A DNA stretch of 64,000 nt from Kaistia sp. 32K (GCF_016629525.1 NZ_AP024269.1:5260501-5324500), one strand, 5' to 3'; shown: positions 31,295 to 40,040, counted from the first letter of the stretch. Notes: generated from the sequence alone by a model not told the origin. Numbers and translations are program-made.

Positions 31295-32392
31295 GTGGCT
31301 TTCCAGATCAAGGACTTTGCGTCCATCGTCGCTAGCGTCATCAACCACATGCGCGGCACGACCTCCAAAATCACCGACTACCAGCCTGGCTCCGTGGCGC
31401 GCACTGTCGTGGAAGGCCCAGCGGTGGAGATGGAGGAGCTGTATCTGCAGATGTTCCTCGGCTTGCGGGAAGCCATCCCCGTGGCCACCTTCCAGAGCTT
31501 CGGGTTCGGCAAGCTGCCGGCGGCATACGCGCATGGCTTCGTGAGCGTTTCGACGACCCCGCCACCTACCGCCGATATGCTGGTGCCGGAGGGGACTAGC
31601 TTCACATCTGCAGATGGGCGCGAGTACCTGAGCTCCGTCGCAATCACCTGGCGCGCCGGCGAACCGATGGTCGTCATCCCGGTGATCGCTGCCGCCGCCG
31701 GCACCGACTACAACATCGCCGCCGGGCTGATCACCAGCTCGGCATTCTTCGGCGCTGGCTACACCATCGGCAACCAGGCGATCACCAATGGCACGGACGC
31801 AGAGACCGACGACGAGCGCGCGGCTCGCTTCGCCGACTTCATCGCATCGCTGAGCCGCGGCACGGTCATCGCGTGCCTGTACGCCGCAAAACAGGCAACG
31901 GCCCGGGACGAGAACGGCAACATCTACGAGTACGTGACCCGCTCAGGCATCAGCGAGATTGCTGGCTACGTCCGCATCTACCTGTACTCGTCCATCGGCA
32001 TCCCGTCTGCGGAGCTGCTGGCCAACGGGCAGCAGCTGATCGATGGGCAATACGATCCTGAGACCGGCACGCCAATGGTGGCCGGCTTCCGCGCCGGCGG
32101 CATACGCATCGACGTGCTGGCTATGGTTGAGCGTGAGATCCCGATGGGCATCGGGGTGCGCATGCGGCAGGGATATGCGCTGACAACTACTGTTCAGCAG
32201 ACGATTTCCGACACTTACGGCAATGCCATCCGCAACATCCAGCCGGGCGACACCCTGCTGATCGACAACCTGCGCGCCCTGCTGATCGGCACGCCGAACG
32301 TGGCTGAGCTCGCGCTATCCTCGACGCAGAACATCACCTGCGAGCAGTTCGAGGCCCTGGTGCCCGGCGCACTGACGATCTATCCGATATGA
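31295..32392 (+). CDS. Baseplate wedge protein J-like
   Basis: 365 aa with a GTG start. Baseplate J/gp47 features: N-terminal helix then YQPGSVARTVVEGPAVEMEELYLQMFLGLREAIPV, the central VPEGTSFTSADGREYLS, and DDERAARFADFIASLSRGT. It forms the trifunctional baseplate wedge with gp25- and gpI-like proteins, both next to it. No clear Shine-Dalgarno sequence; the GTG follows the terminator T-run. Confidence 0.85.
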   Translation: MAFQIKDFASIVASVINHMRGTTSKITDYQPGSVARTVVEGPAVEMEELYLQMFLGLREAIPVATFQSFGFGKLPAAYAHGFVSVSTTPPPTADMLVPEGTSFTSADGREYLSSVAITWRAGEPMVVIPVIAAAAGTDYNIAAGLITSSAFFGAGYTIGNQAITNGTDAETDDERAARFADFIASLSRGTVIACLYAAKQATARDENGNIYEYVTRSGISEIAGYVRIYLYSSIGIPSAELLANGQQLIDGQYDPETGTPMVAGFRAGGIRIDVLAMVEREIPMGIGVRMRQGYALTTTVQQTISDTYGNAIRNIQPGDTLLIDNLRALLIGTPNVAELALSSTQNITCEQFEALVPGALTIYPI

Positions 32393-33591
32393 ACATGCTG
32401 CAGAAGCTTCTGCGCCACCCGCACAATGCGGTATTCGACAAGTCCGCAGACGCCGTTCCTGCGTTCCGACTCCAGCACCAGGATGGCGCGGCGTGGGTCG
32501 TAGACGAAGGCGTTCTGGCGGTATCTACGCCTTCGATCAGCCGGAAATACCGCCTGGCCGACCACACCATCGGCTCATTGATCCTGCGCCTGAAGGTCGA
32601 TGGTTTCACAGTCGTCAGTGTCTCGACCTACCTGTTCGGCCGCTCCGCTCGCGTGCTGGTTCCAGGCTCGGGCTCGCAGGCTCAATCCAACGGCGACCAG
32701 CTGATGGGCTTCCGCTCTCTGCTGTGGGCGATCTACTCGGCATTCGCACCAGAGCTGGTCGAGGCCAAGCGCCAGGTCGGGGAGGCCCTGAAGCAGATGG
32801 TCATCACCACCGCAGAGGGCGAGTGGCTTGACTTGTGGGGCAACCTCTACAGCGTGCCGAGGGAAGACGGCGAGAAGGACGGTGACTACCAGCGTCGAAT
32901 TCCCGAAGAAGCGTTCAGGCTGCGCGTCAACAAGATTGCGATAGAGCAGGCCGTGTTCGACCTGACCGGCAAGCGCATCGTTCTCCTCGAGACCTGGCGC
33001 AATATGTTCAGGCTGGACGAGTCGGTGCTGTCCGGCAGTGACCGCCTGGTTGACAGTGACAGGTGGCGCTACGGCTACATTCAGCCGGTCGCCAAGGAGC
33101 TGATCGACTGGACGGAGGTGCTCAAGGTCATCGACCGCAACCGCGCCGCCGGCGTCATCATCCTGCCGCCGCAGTCCGAGATCAGCGATTTCGTCGATGG
33201 CCGCGTCGACGGCACTATCGCGTTCGGCATGCTCGCCAGATTCGGTGCACTGGTGCGCACGCTCGACGAAGCGCGCCTGGACTGGATGCAGCTCGGCAAC
33301 ACGCACCAGATCCGCAACTGGGGCGTTCGCATCGACGCTGAGTGGGCCTGGGTCATCTTGGGCGGCGTGGCAGGCGAAGTATCGCTTGGCGCCATGGAAG
33401 AGTTCATGGGCTGGTTCATCAGCGCTGCCGCTCCAGAGCAGCAGAGTGCCGGCATCGGCTCCGAGACGGGTGGCACCGTCAACTTCAACCGCTGGACGCG
33501 GAACCGGACGTGGTCGCGCGAGACCTGGGGCGCTCGTGGCGCGCCGGTTCCTCGCCGGGCGGGCGTGCGGATGGATACGGAGACATCCTGA
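32389..33591 (+). CDS. Tail protein I-like baseplate protein, 400 aa
   Basis: Follows gpJ by ATGA overlap, the standard order. The central section VITTAEGEWLDLWGNLYSVPREDGEKDGDYQRRIPEEAFRLRVNKIAIEQAVFDLTGKRIVLLETW is typical of phage gpI/DUF2313-class proteins that link wedge and fibres. The N-terminal 120 and C-terminal 150 residues are extra relative to P2 gpI. Confidence 0.7.
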   Translation: MNMLQKLLRHPHNAVFDKSADAVPAFRLQHQDGAAWVVDEGVLAVSTPSISRKYRLADHTIGSLILRLKVDGFTVVSVSTYLFGRSARVLVPGSGSQAQSNGDQLMGFRSLLWAIYSAFAPELVEAKRQVGEALKQMVITTAEGEWLDLWGNLYSVPREDGEKDGDYQRRIPEEAFRLRVNKIAIEQAVFDLTGKRIVLLETWRNMFRLDESVLSGSDRLVDSDRWRYGYIQPVAKELIDWTEVLKVIDRNRAAGVIILPPQSEISDFVDGRVDGTIAFGMLARFGALVRTLDEARLDWMQLGNTHQIRNWGVRIDAEWAWVILGGVAGEVSLGAMEEFMGWFISAAAPEQQSAGIGSETGGTVNFNRWTRNRTWSRETWGARGAPVPRRAGVRMDTETS

Positions 33592-33594
33592 GTC

Positions 33595-33610
33595 GTCGTG
33601 ACACCAGAAT
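33595..33610 (+). promoter_or_regulatory. Late motif copy 8
   Basis: GTCGTGAC-AC-CAGAAT, directly after the gpI-like stop and 30 bases before the ATG at 33641, which has a GAGG ribosome site. Confidence 0.6.
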
Positions 33611-33640
33611 GGCCACAACGAGCAATCCTTCGAGGATCAC

Positions 33641-34123
33641 ATGGCCATTCTTACCGAGTCGGGGCGCGTCGCCGTCGCCGTCCACATCTCCGAGCAGCCC
33701 CTGCACATGGCGTGGGGTAACGGCAACGTCGCCTGGGACACCACCCCCGTTCCGCCGACGCCGAGCGAGACAGACCTGGTTGCCGAAGTCGGGCGCCTCA
33801 AGGCTTCGTCCATCCAGTTCGCCGTCCCGGCACAGAACGGCTCCATCGAGCTGCCGGAAGGCAACTTCAACGTCAGTGCTACGCCGACGAAGTATCTGCT
33901 GCTGAATTTCAACTTCGGCTACAACCACGCCGTGGGCCAGGACATCCGCGAGCTCGGCGTCTTCGTCGGCACCGTCGCCGCTGCAGGCGTCCCGCCAGGT
34001 GCCAACTACTTGACCCCGGATCAGGTGGAAAACGTCGGCCGCATGATGGTCGTCGAGCGGGTGCCCAAGTTCACCCGGCAGTCGAACACCCAGCAGAAAT
34101 TCACCTACGTGATCGAGTTCTGA
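33641..34123 (+). CDS. Baseplate/fibre-associated protein, 160 aa
   Basis: Starts MAILTESGRVAVAVHISEQPLHMAWGNGNVAWD, followed by a beta-rich region ending RQSNTQQKFTYVIEF. It lies at the head of the distal tail fibre group and ahead of DUF4815. I read it as a fibre-attachment or baseplate decoration protein from position only. Confidence 0.5.
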   Translation: MAILTESGRVAVAVHISEQPLHMAWGNGNVAWDTTPVPPTPSETDLVAEVGRLKASSIQFAVPAQNGSIELPEGNFNVSATPTKYLLLNFNFGYNHAVGQDIRELGVFVGTVAAAGVPPGANYLTPDQVENVGRMMVVERVPKFTRQSNTQQKFTYVIEF

Positions 34124-34131
34124 GGAATCCC

Positions 34132-36105
34132 ATGGCCGGTGACATCGAGCTTGACCACTACTACAACCGCTTCGACCCCGAAAAACAGTATCAAGAGCAT
34201 CTGTTCATCGCCGGTCGGGTACTGCAATCCGCCGAACTGAACGAAATTCAGTCGCAGTCCGCCTACCGCCACAAGATGATGGGCGACGCGCTGTTCAAGG
34301 ACGGCGACATCGTTCGTGATGCCCGCGTCGTGGTCGACAGCGCCACGGGCGCCACAATCGCCGAGTCCGGTGCGATCTATATCGACGGCCAGGTGCGCGG
34401 CGTGCCGCCGGCAAACTTCACGATCCCGATGACTGGCACCGTCGTCATCGGGATCTATCTGCTCGAATCGATCATCACCGAGCTTGAAGACCCTGACCTG
34501 AAAGAGCCGGCCATCGACGTGCGCGCCTACGGCGAGCCAGGTGCTGCCCGCCTGAAGGTCACCCCGATTTGGGGCCTTCAGGGTGAGCGCTCTGACACCG
34601 AGTTCTACCCGATCTACTACGTCGATGACGGACAGCTGCGCGCGAAAGAAGCGCCGCCCGTGCTGGACGCTGTCAGCCAGGCCATCGCCCGCTATGACGT
34701 CGACAGCACCGGGTCGAACTACGTCGTCGAGGGCATGCTTGTCCGGCGCCTGGCCGACGAGGGCGAGAATCAGGTCTACACCGTCGACGAGGGCCGTGCC
34801 CGGGTCAACGGCTTCGGCGTCAATCTCGCCAACTCGCGCCGCCTGGTATACACGGCGCAGCCTGTAGTCCGCCCGATCGACAGCGAGCCGACGATCTCGA
34901 CGTCGGCCACCCTGCAGCACGTCACGTTTGCCCGGGCGCCAGCTCGCCGGGTCAATGGCGTGCGGATCACGAAAGAGACCACTGCCACGCTGACGCACGC
35001 GAGCTTCGCTGGTGGCGCTGATCCGCTGCCGGAGACCTCCGTCGTCTCTATCGAGCGCATCTGGCAGGGCACCACCGAGTTCGTGAAGGGCGTTGACTAT
35101 CAGCTCACCGGCCAGACCGTTGACTGGTCGCTTTCCGGCAACGAGCCGGCGCCTGGCTCGACTTATCAAGCCACTTTCCGCCACATCGACTCTGCCGAGC
35201 CGCAGAACCTCACCACGCGCGGTTTCGACGTGGCAGGCGCCGTGGTCGGCAGCCTGATCCTGACGACCTACGAAGCGATGCTTCCCCGAATCGACCGCCT
35301 GTGCATCGACGACAGCGGCCAGTTCGTGTGGATTCAGGGCGTCTCGACCGACTACAACCCTGTCCGGCCGTCCGTGCCGTCCACCATGATCGCCCTGGCG
35401 CAGGTCGCGCAGAACTGGGACGACACCACCCTGGTGATGAACGACGGCGTGCGCACTGTCTCGATGCGCTCCATCGAGACGATGTTCACCCGGATGGACA
35501 ACCTCACCGACCTGATCGCGCAGCAGCTGCTGATCTCCGACGCCAACACGCGCGACTCGGCGTCGAAGAAAGGCGTGTTCGTCGACCCGTTCCTCAACGA
35601 TGGTCAGCGTGACGCCGGCATCGAGCAGACCGGCGCCGTGACCAACGGCATCCTGACCCTCCCGATCCTGCCGAGTGTCGTCGAGGTCAGCACGGACATC
35701 GCTTCGCCGCAGAAGTGCGCCTACGAGATCGAGCCGCTGATCGTGCAAGAAGAACGCACCGGGTCGATGAAGATCAACCCGTACATGGCATTCGACGTGC
35801 CCGCCGCGCCTGTGACGCTCATGCCGTCGGTCGATCGCTGGACTGAGACGACCACGAAGTTCCTCAGCGATGTCACGAACAAGTTCGTGGCCTACGACCC
35901 CAGCTTCCATGCCTGGGTGCCGAAGGGCGGCCACCCGTCCTACGTCGTCACCACCGAAAATACCGACCTGGTGTCCTCGACCCAGCGCGAGATCCAGTAC
36001 CTGCGCCAGATCGACGTGGGCTTCAAACTCACCGGCTTCGGCCCGGGGGAGACCCTGACGACCGTCACCTTCGACGGCGTCTCGGTCACTCCTGTCAGCA
36101 ATTAA
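34132..36105 (+). CDS. DUF4815 phage tail protein
   Basis: 657 aa with a TGAGGA ribosome site. It begins DIELDHYYNRFDPEKQYQEHLFIAGRVLQSAELNEIQSQ, the family hallmark of DUF4815 baseplate/fibre proteins of large contractile phages. Beta-rich throughout. Probably the structural base carrying the two fibre proteins downstream. Confidence 0.75.
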   Translation: MAGDIELDHYYNRFDPEKQYQEHLFIAGRVLQSAELNEIQSQSAYRHKMMGDALFKDGDIVRDARVVVDSATGATIAESGAIYIDGQVRGVPPANFTIPMTGTVVIGIYLLESIITELEDPDLKEPAIDVRAYGEPGAARLKVTPIWGLQGERSDTEFYPIYYVDDGQLRAKEAPPVLDAVSQAIARYDVDSTGSNYVVEGMLVRRLADEGENQVYTVDEGRARVNGFGVNLANSRRLVYTAQPVVRPIDSEPTISTSATLQHVTFARAPARRVNGVRITKETTATLTHASFAGGADPLPETSVVSIERIWQGTTEFVKGVDYQLTGQTVDWSLSGNEPAPGSTYQATFRHIDSAEPQNLTTRGFDVAGAVVGSLILTTYEAMLPRIDRLCIDDSGQFVWIQGVSTDYNPVRPSVPSTMIALAQVAQNWDDTTLVMNDGVRTVSMRSIETMFTRMDNLTDLIAQQLLISDANTRDSASKKGVFVDPFLNDGQRDAGIEQTGAVTNGILTLPILPSVVEVSTDIASPQKCAYEIEPLIVQEERTGSMKINPYMAFDVPAAPVTLMPSVDRWTETTTKFLSDVTNKFVAYDPSFHAWVPKGGHPSYVVTTENTDLVSSTQREIQYLRQIDVGFKLTGFGPGETLTTVTFDGVSVTPVSN

Positions 36106-36114
36106 GGAACGCCC

Positions 36115-37332
36115 ATGGCTCTCACTGCAAACCAGCAAGGCGTTGTAACCGGAAAATTCCGCATCCCGCCGAACGTATCGTCCGGCTCGAAGCGCGTCGA
36201 GTTCAAGGGCTCTGGCGGATCGCACGGCAGCGCCTCGTTCTTCGGCCAGGGCACTGCCGTCGAGAACGTGATGCAGCGCGTGATCAACACGACCACGCGC
36301 TACTACGACCCTATCGCGCAGACCTTCTACATCGACTCGATGCGGCAGATCGCCGGTATCGACCTCTATGTCGAGTCCAAGGGCACCACGCCGATCGTCG
36401 TGCACATCCGTGATACCTCGAACGGCTACCCGGCCCAGACCATCATTGCCGAGGCATCGTTGGAGCCTGGTGCGATCAACGCGGGCGCCTGGAACCGTTG
36501 GCTGTTCCCCACGCCGGTCACCTTGGTGCCGAGCGTTGAATACTGCATCGTGGTCATGTGCGACGACGCCGTCGCGGCTGTCGGCATCGCAGAGCTGGGC
36601 AAGTGGTCGCTGAGCAGTCAGTCCTGGGTGACTGGCCAGCCGGCCAACGTCGGCGTGATGTTCTCGAGCTCGAACAACAGCACGTGGACTGCGCATCAAG
36701 ATCGGGACATAGCGTTCCGCCTGCTCGCTGCGAAGTACACGCAGACCCAGCGCGTCGTCGACCTCGGTACTATCACCGCGTCCGGTCACACCGACGCGCT
36801 GGTGCTGTCCGCGCCGGACACGCCGACCAGTGCCACTTCGTTCAGCATCAGCCTGGAGCTGCCGGACGGCCAGGTCATCACCACCGGCGACAGCCAGAAG
36901 GTGACCTTCATCCCGGCGGTGACCGGCCAGATCGGGATCAAGGCCCGGCTGACGGCTGACCAGAACGTGTCGACCACGATCTTCCCCGGCACCGTGCTGG
37001 CACTTGGTACCGTCCAGACCACTGCGGACTACGTGTCGCGGGCATTCCCTGCGGACGCGGCCAGCAGCGCCGTTACGATCATCTTCGATGCGCACCTGCC
37101 CAGCGGCGCCACGGTGAACGTCTTCGTGTCCGGCACCGGCCCTGGCGACACCTGGCAAGCGGTCAGTCAGCTCGGCCCGGCGGTTCCGGTAGGCGACGGC
37201 GTCTACGAGTTCACCTACCGCATGCTGCGCTTCAACAAGGCCAACTGCCGCATCAAGCTGGTGCTCAACGGCACCAACGCTGCGCGGCCGATCCTCCGCA
37301 ATCTGCGTGCGAGCGTGACCGATGATCGATGA
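36115..37332 (+). CDS. Tail fibre-like protein with beta-sandwich domains, 405 aa
   Basis: Several Thr/Ser-rich beta domains, including AQTFYIDSMRQIAGIDLYVESKGTTPIVVHIRDTSNGYP...WLFPTPVTLVPSVEYCIVVMCDD, which resembles carbohydrate-binding jelly-roll domains, and a C-terminal domain ending ILRNLRASVTDDR. Its end overlaps the start of the S74 fibre gene by 11 bases. Likely a fibre or receptor-binding component; not assigned to a named family. Confidence 0.55.
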   Translation: MALTANQQGVVTGKFRIPPNVSSGSKRVEFKGSGGSHGSASFFGQGTAVENVMQRVINTTTRYYDPIAQTFYIDSMRQIAGIDLYVESKGTTPIVVHIRDTSNGYPAQTIIAEASLEPGAINAGAWNRWLFPTPVTLVPSVEYCIVVMCDDAVAAVGIAELGKWSLSSQSWVTGQPANVGVMFSSSNNSTWTAHQDRDIAFRLLAAKYTQTQRVVDLGTITASGHTDALVLSAPDTPTSATSFSISLELPDGQVITTGDSQKVTFIPAVTGQIGIKARLTADQNVSTTIFPGTVLALGTVQTTADYVSRAFPADAASSAVTIIFDAHLPSGATVNVFVSGTGPGDTWQAVSQLGPAVPVGDGVYEFTYRMLRFNKANCRIKLVLNGTNAARPILRNLRASVTDDR

Positions 37333-38290
37333 TCGCACAGCGGAGCTCGACCTTCCGCTGCCGAACGAGGAGAACAACCTCTCAGACGACGTCGGTCGTC
37401 TGAGGGAGGCCTTCAACTCTATCGACACCTACCTGAAAATGGCCAGCGACGTCGCAGACGCTGCGCTGCCGGCCAACCAGAAGGGTGCGCCGGACGGCGT
37501 GGCGCCGCTGGTTCAGGGGCGTGTGCCGATGACCTACATGCCCGAGGCGCTGGTCGGCAGCGTCAAGTACCAGGGCACGTGGAACGCGGCGACCAACACG
37601 CCGGCAATTCCGGCCGCGGCCGCTGCCAACAGGGGCTGGTATTTCCTCGTCAGCGTCGGCGGCGCCACGAGCATCAGCGGCCAGTCGAAGTGGGTGGCTG
37701 GCGACTGGATTGTGTCGAACGGCGGCAGCTGGGATCGCATCGCCAACTCCGAGGTATTCGATGCCTCGGCCATCCAGTCCGGTGTCTTCGACGCGGCTCG
37801 CATCCCCAACCTGGCCATCGCCAAGATCACCGGCCTGCAACAGGCGCTCAATGACCTTCAGTCCGGTATCGACAGCAAGCTCGACGCGGCGGGCGGCGCA
37901 GTCACCGGCGCCACTGAATCCACCACGCCAACCACTGGCGCACTGCGCCTGGCCGGTGGCTTGGGTGTGGCGAAGAACATCAACGCCGGTGGCGCGATCA
38001 ACTCGGCCGGCAACGTGTCGGCGTTCTCCGACGCCCGCTTGAAGCAGGATGTCGAGCAGATCACGGGCGCGATAGAGAAGGTCATGCAGCTGCGTGGTGT
38101 GACCTACACCGACATCGCTACCGAGGAGCGCAGGACGGGGCTCATTGCCCAGGAGCTGCAGAAGGTGCTGCCGGAGGCCGTGGTTGCGCAGGGCGAGTAC
38201 CTGGCCGTGGCCTACGGCAACCTGGCCGGCCTGCTGGTCGAGGCGGTCAAGGCTCTGGCCGCCAGGGTCGATGAGCTGGAGCGGTCGTGA
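37322..38290 (+). CDS. Tail fibre with S74 intramolecular chaperone
   Basis: 322 aa. The C-terminal ~85 residues are the Peptidase_S74/endosialidase chaperone: FSDARLKQDVEQITGAIEKVMQLRGVTY, RRTGLIAQELQKVLPEAV and YLAVAYGNLAGLLVEAVKAL. The Ser of FSD is the self-cleavage site in related proteins, releasing the chaperone after trimer folding. The N-terminal part has a fibre-like repeat region (GAVTGATESTTPTTGALRLAGGLGVAKN). Confidence 0.85.
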   Translation: MIDDRTAELDLPLPNEENNLSDDVGRLREAFNSIDTYLKMASDVADAALPANQKGAPDGVAPLVQGRVPMTYMPEALVGSVKYQGTWNAATNTPAIPAAAAANRGWYFLVSVGGATSISGQSKWVAGDWIVSNGGSWDRIANSEVFDASAIQSGVFDAARIPNLAIAKITGLQQALNDLQSGIDSKLDAAGGAVTGATESTTPTTGALRLAGGLGVAKNINAGGAINSAGNVSAFSDARLKQDVEQITGAIEKVMQLRGVTYTDIATEERRTGLIAQELQKVLPEAVVAQGEYLAVAYGNLAGLLVEAVKALAARVDELERS

Positions 38291-38299
38291 CAGCAAAAT
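38284..38299 (+). promoter_or_regulatory. Late motif copy 9 (before lysis genes)
   Basis: GTCGTGAC-AG-CAAAAT, overlapping the fibre stop codon and placed directly before the lysis cassette. Confidence 0.6.
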
Positions 38300-38323
38300 G
38301 CCTCCATTGGCAAGAGGCATTTT
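38298..38323 (+). terminator. Terminator-like hairpin before lysis genes
   Basis: ATGCCTC (38298-38304) pairs with GAGGCAT (38314-38320), followed by TTT. The same order, motif then hairpin then start codon, as at 31248 and 21302. Confidence 0.55.
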
Positions 38324-38327
38324 CATC

Positions 38328-38540
38328 ATGCGGTTAATTGACGACTGGAAGCGCAAGTTTCCGAAGCTCTGGAGCGTGCAGCTCTCGATCCTGGCTGCCC
38401 TGGCTTCGGCCGTTGAGGTCGGCTTCAGCTACTGGGCCACCGGCAAGCCGGCCTGGATCGCTGGCGCGGCCATGCTGATTTCGCTCGGCGCTGCCGGCGC
38501 TCGCATCATCGCCCAGCCGTCGGTGACCGCCAATGGGTAA
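38328..38540 (+). CDS. Holin-like membrane protein, 70 aa
   Basis: MRLIDDWKRKFPKLWSVQLSILAALASAVEVGFSYW, then a second hydrophobic segment WIAGAAMLISLGAAGARII. Two membrane passes and a charged N-terminus match small phage holins found directly before endolysins. The ATG follows the hairpin and lacks a strong ribosome site. It overlaps the lysozyme gene by eight bases. Confidence 0.7.
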   Translation: MRLIDDWKRKFPKLWSVQLSILAALASAVEVGFSYWATGKPAWIAGAAMLISLGAAGARIIAQPSVTANG

Positions 38541-39087
38541 GACCGGTCAGAAGACGCTGGCCGCCACCATCGGCGCCGGCGCTACCGCAATTCTCCTGGG
38601 TGTGGGCTCGCAGGTCGGCTTCACCGAGCGCTTCGAGGGCATGGTGCTGCGCGGGTATCTCGACCCTATCGGCATCCCGACGAAGTGCGCCGGCGACACC
38701 TACAACGTCACGGTCGGCAAGCGCTACAGCCTGGAGGAGTGCAAGGAGTCCCTGGAGCTGGGACTGATCAGGCACGCCGAGCCGGTGCTGCGCTGTGCGC
38801 CCCACCTCAAGACCATTGGCTATCCCTACTTCCTCGCGGCCGCCATCGACCAGAACTACCACATGGGTTCCTTCTGCGGCACTTCGATGGATCAGGCGTT
38901 CAAGGCCGGCAACTACCGAGTCGCCTGCGTGCGCTTCAACGAGAAGCCGAACGGCCAGCCGCAGTGGATCTACGTCAAGGACAAGTACAACCCGGTCACC
39001 AAGGCCTGGTCGTACAAGAGCCTGCCAGGCCTCGTGACGCGCGCGGCTGCTCGGCGGGAACTGTGTGAAAAGGGGCTCAATTTGTGA
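38533..39087 (+). CDS. Endolysin, GH24 lysozyme with signal-anchor N-terminus
   Basis: 184 aa. Hydrolyses peptidoglycan at lysis. The GH24 catalytic triad region is RFEG ... LRGYLDPIGIPTKCAGDT (Glu of FEG, Asp of YLD, Thr of GDT). Residues about 9-27 (LAATIGAGATAILLGVG) are weakly hydrophobic and Gly/Ala-rich, the mark of a SAR signal-anchor endolysin that is exported and later released. Several Cys could gate activity by disulfides. Placed between holin candidates and spanins. Confidence 0.85.
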   Translation: MGKTGQKTLAATIGAGATAILLGVGSQVGFTERFEGMVLRGYLDPIGIPTKCAGDTYNVTVGKRYSLEECKESLELGLIRHAEPVLRCAPHLKTIGYPYFLAAAIDQNYHMGSFCGTSMDQAFKAGNYRVACVRFNEKPNGQPQWIYVKDKYNPVTKAWSYKSLPGLVTRAAARRELCEKGLNL

Positions 39088-39311
39088 GTGAGCTGGATCG
39101 CAAGGAGTTCAGGGAACTCGAACGCGAAGTGACGGTCACAAGTCAAAACGTCGTGCGTATGCAGGAGCAGATTTCCGGCCTGCAGCGCACCGTGGAGGCC
39201 TTCGTGACCAAGTCAGAATTCGCACCCGTCAAACTGATCGTATACGGCCTCGCGGGCGGCGCATTGACTGCCGTTCTGTCCGCCGTGCTCAACAATGTGA
39301 TCGCAAAATGA
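39084..39311 (+). CDS. Second holin-like / XhlA-like protein, 75 aa
   Basis: GTG start overlapping the lysozyme stop. A charged coiled-coil N-terminal half (LDRKEFRELEREVTVTSQNVVRMQEQISGLQRTVEAF) is followed by one C-terminal transmembrane helix (LIVYGLAGGALTAVLSAVLNNVI). This topology matches XhlA-type hemolysin/holin partners. It may act with the first holin or as an antiholin. Confidence 0.65.
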   Translation: MSELDRKEFRELEREVTVTSQNVVRMQEQISGLQRTVEAFVTKSEFAPVKLIVYGLAGGALTAVLSAVLNNVIAK

Positions 39312-39415
39312 TCGCCGCGGTGAGCCGCAAGCTGTGCCTGCCATGCTTCTGCGTGCTGGTAGGGATCGGGGCTTTCATCGCGGTGCACTGGATGCTCCTG
39401 CAGGTGCTGAAATGA
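39308..39415 (+). CDS. Tiny membrane protein in lysis cassette, 35 aa
   Basis: Fits exactly between its neighbours by ATGA overlaps at both ends: its ATG overlaps the upstream stop and its stop overlaps the i-spanin ATG. Sequence MIAAVSRKLCLPCFCVLVGI... with one transmembrane helix and three clustered Cys. The precise coupling suggests it is translated. Function unknown; perhaps a lysis-timing peptide. Confidence 0.6.
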   Translation: MIAAVSRKLCLPCFCVLVGIGAFIAVHWMLLQVLK

Positions 39416-39765
39416 CCCGGATACTGGCCGTCCTGGCCCTGTGCGCTATCGCCGCTGGCGGTGGCGCTCTCGCCGCAACGTGGAAGGCCGAGGCCGACCA
39501 CGGCAAGGTGCTCGAGCAGCGCGCCGAAACCATCCAGAAGCTCAAGGACGAGAAGGCCGAGCTGCTGCTGGCCATCGCCGATCAGAACAAGGCTGTGGCC
39601 GTGGCCGAGGCGCAGACGCTGGCGGCCAACGAGGCCAAGGCCAAGGCACAGCAGCACGCGGCAGACCTGGCCGGCTTCAGCAAGTCGAGGATGGACAAGC
39701 TCGAGCGCTTCATGGCCGACACCGCTGAGCAGGTGCTGAAGGCATACTGGGAGCTGCGCCAATGA
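39412..39765 (+). CDS. i-spanin (Rz-like)
   Basis: 117 aa from the ATG at 39412. An N-terminal transmembrane helix (ILAVLALCAIAAGGGALAAT) is followed by a long periplasmic coiled coil (EADHGKVLEQRAETIQKLKDEKAELLLAIADQNKAVAVAEAQ...). With the following lipoprotein it would span the periplasm and fuse the membranes in the last lysis step. It overlaps the o-spanin start by ATGA. Confidence 0.82.
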   Translation: MTRILAVLALCAIAAGGGALAATWKAEADHGKVLEQRAETIQKLKDEKAELLLAIADQNKAVAVAEAQTLAANEAKAKAQQHAADLAGFSKSRMDKLERFMADTAEQVLKAYWELRQ

Positions 39766-40040
39766 GGCTGACGCTTCTGATAGCCGCGCTGCTGCTGGCA
39801 GGCTGCGCTGGGCGCGTGGAGTATGTCGAGAAGGTCACGACCGTGCGGGTGCCGGTGAAGGTCGCCTGCGTCGAGGAAGAGCCATCCAGGCCCGCGTACC
39901 GATACGGCAAGGGTGACTGGCCTGGCGACAAGGCTGCGGCGCTGATCTTGGCCGACGACTTCGAGAAGGCCGAGCAATACGGCCATGCGTGGGAGGCTGC
40001 TGCCGCCGGCTGCCTGGTGGTGCCGGCGGCGAAGCCCTAG
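39762..40040 (+). CDS. o-spanin lipoprotein (Rz1-like)
   Basis: 92 aa. A type II signal peptide with perfect lipobox LLLAGC (Cys at about residue 17) anchors it in the outer membrane. The mature part, VEYVEKVTTVRVPVKVACVEEEPSRPAYRYG, is longer than lambda Rz1 and not embedded in the i-spanin gene, so the pair is of the separated type. Confidence 0.82.
   Translation: MRLTLLIAALLLAGCAGRVEYVEKVTTVRVPVKVACVEEEPSRPAYRYGKGDWPGDKAAALILADDFEKAEQYGHAWEAAAAGCLVVPAAKP

Noticed and set aside
34105..37428. 1107-codon minus-strand frame
   Set aside because: Antisense to DUF4815 and the fibre gene; low-complexity Arg/Asp composition typical of shadows.
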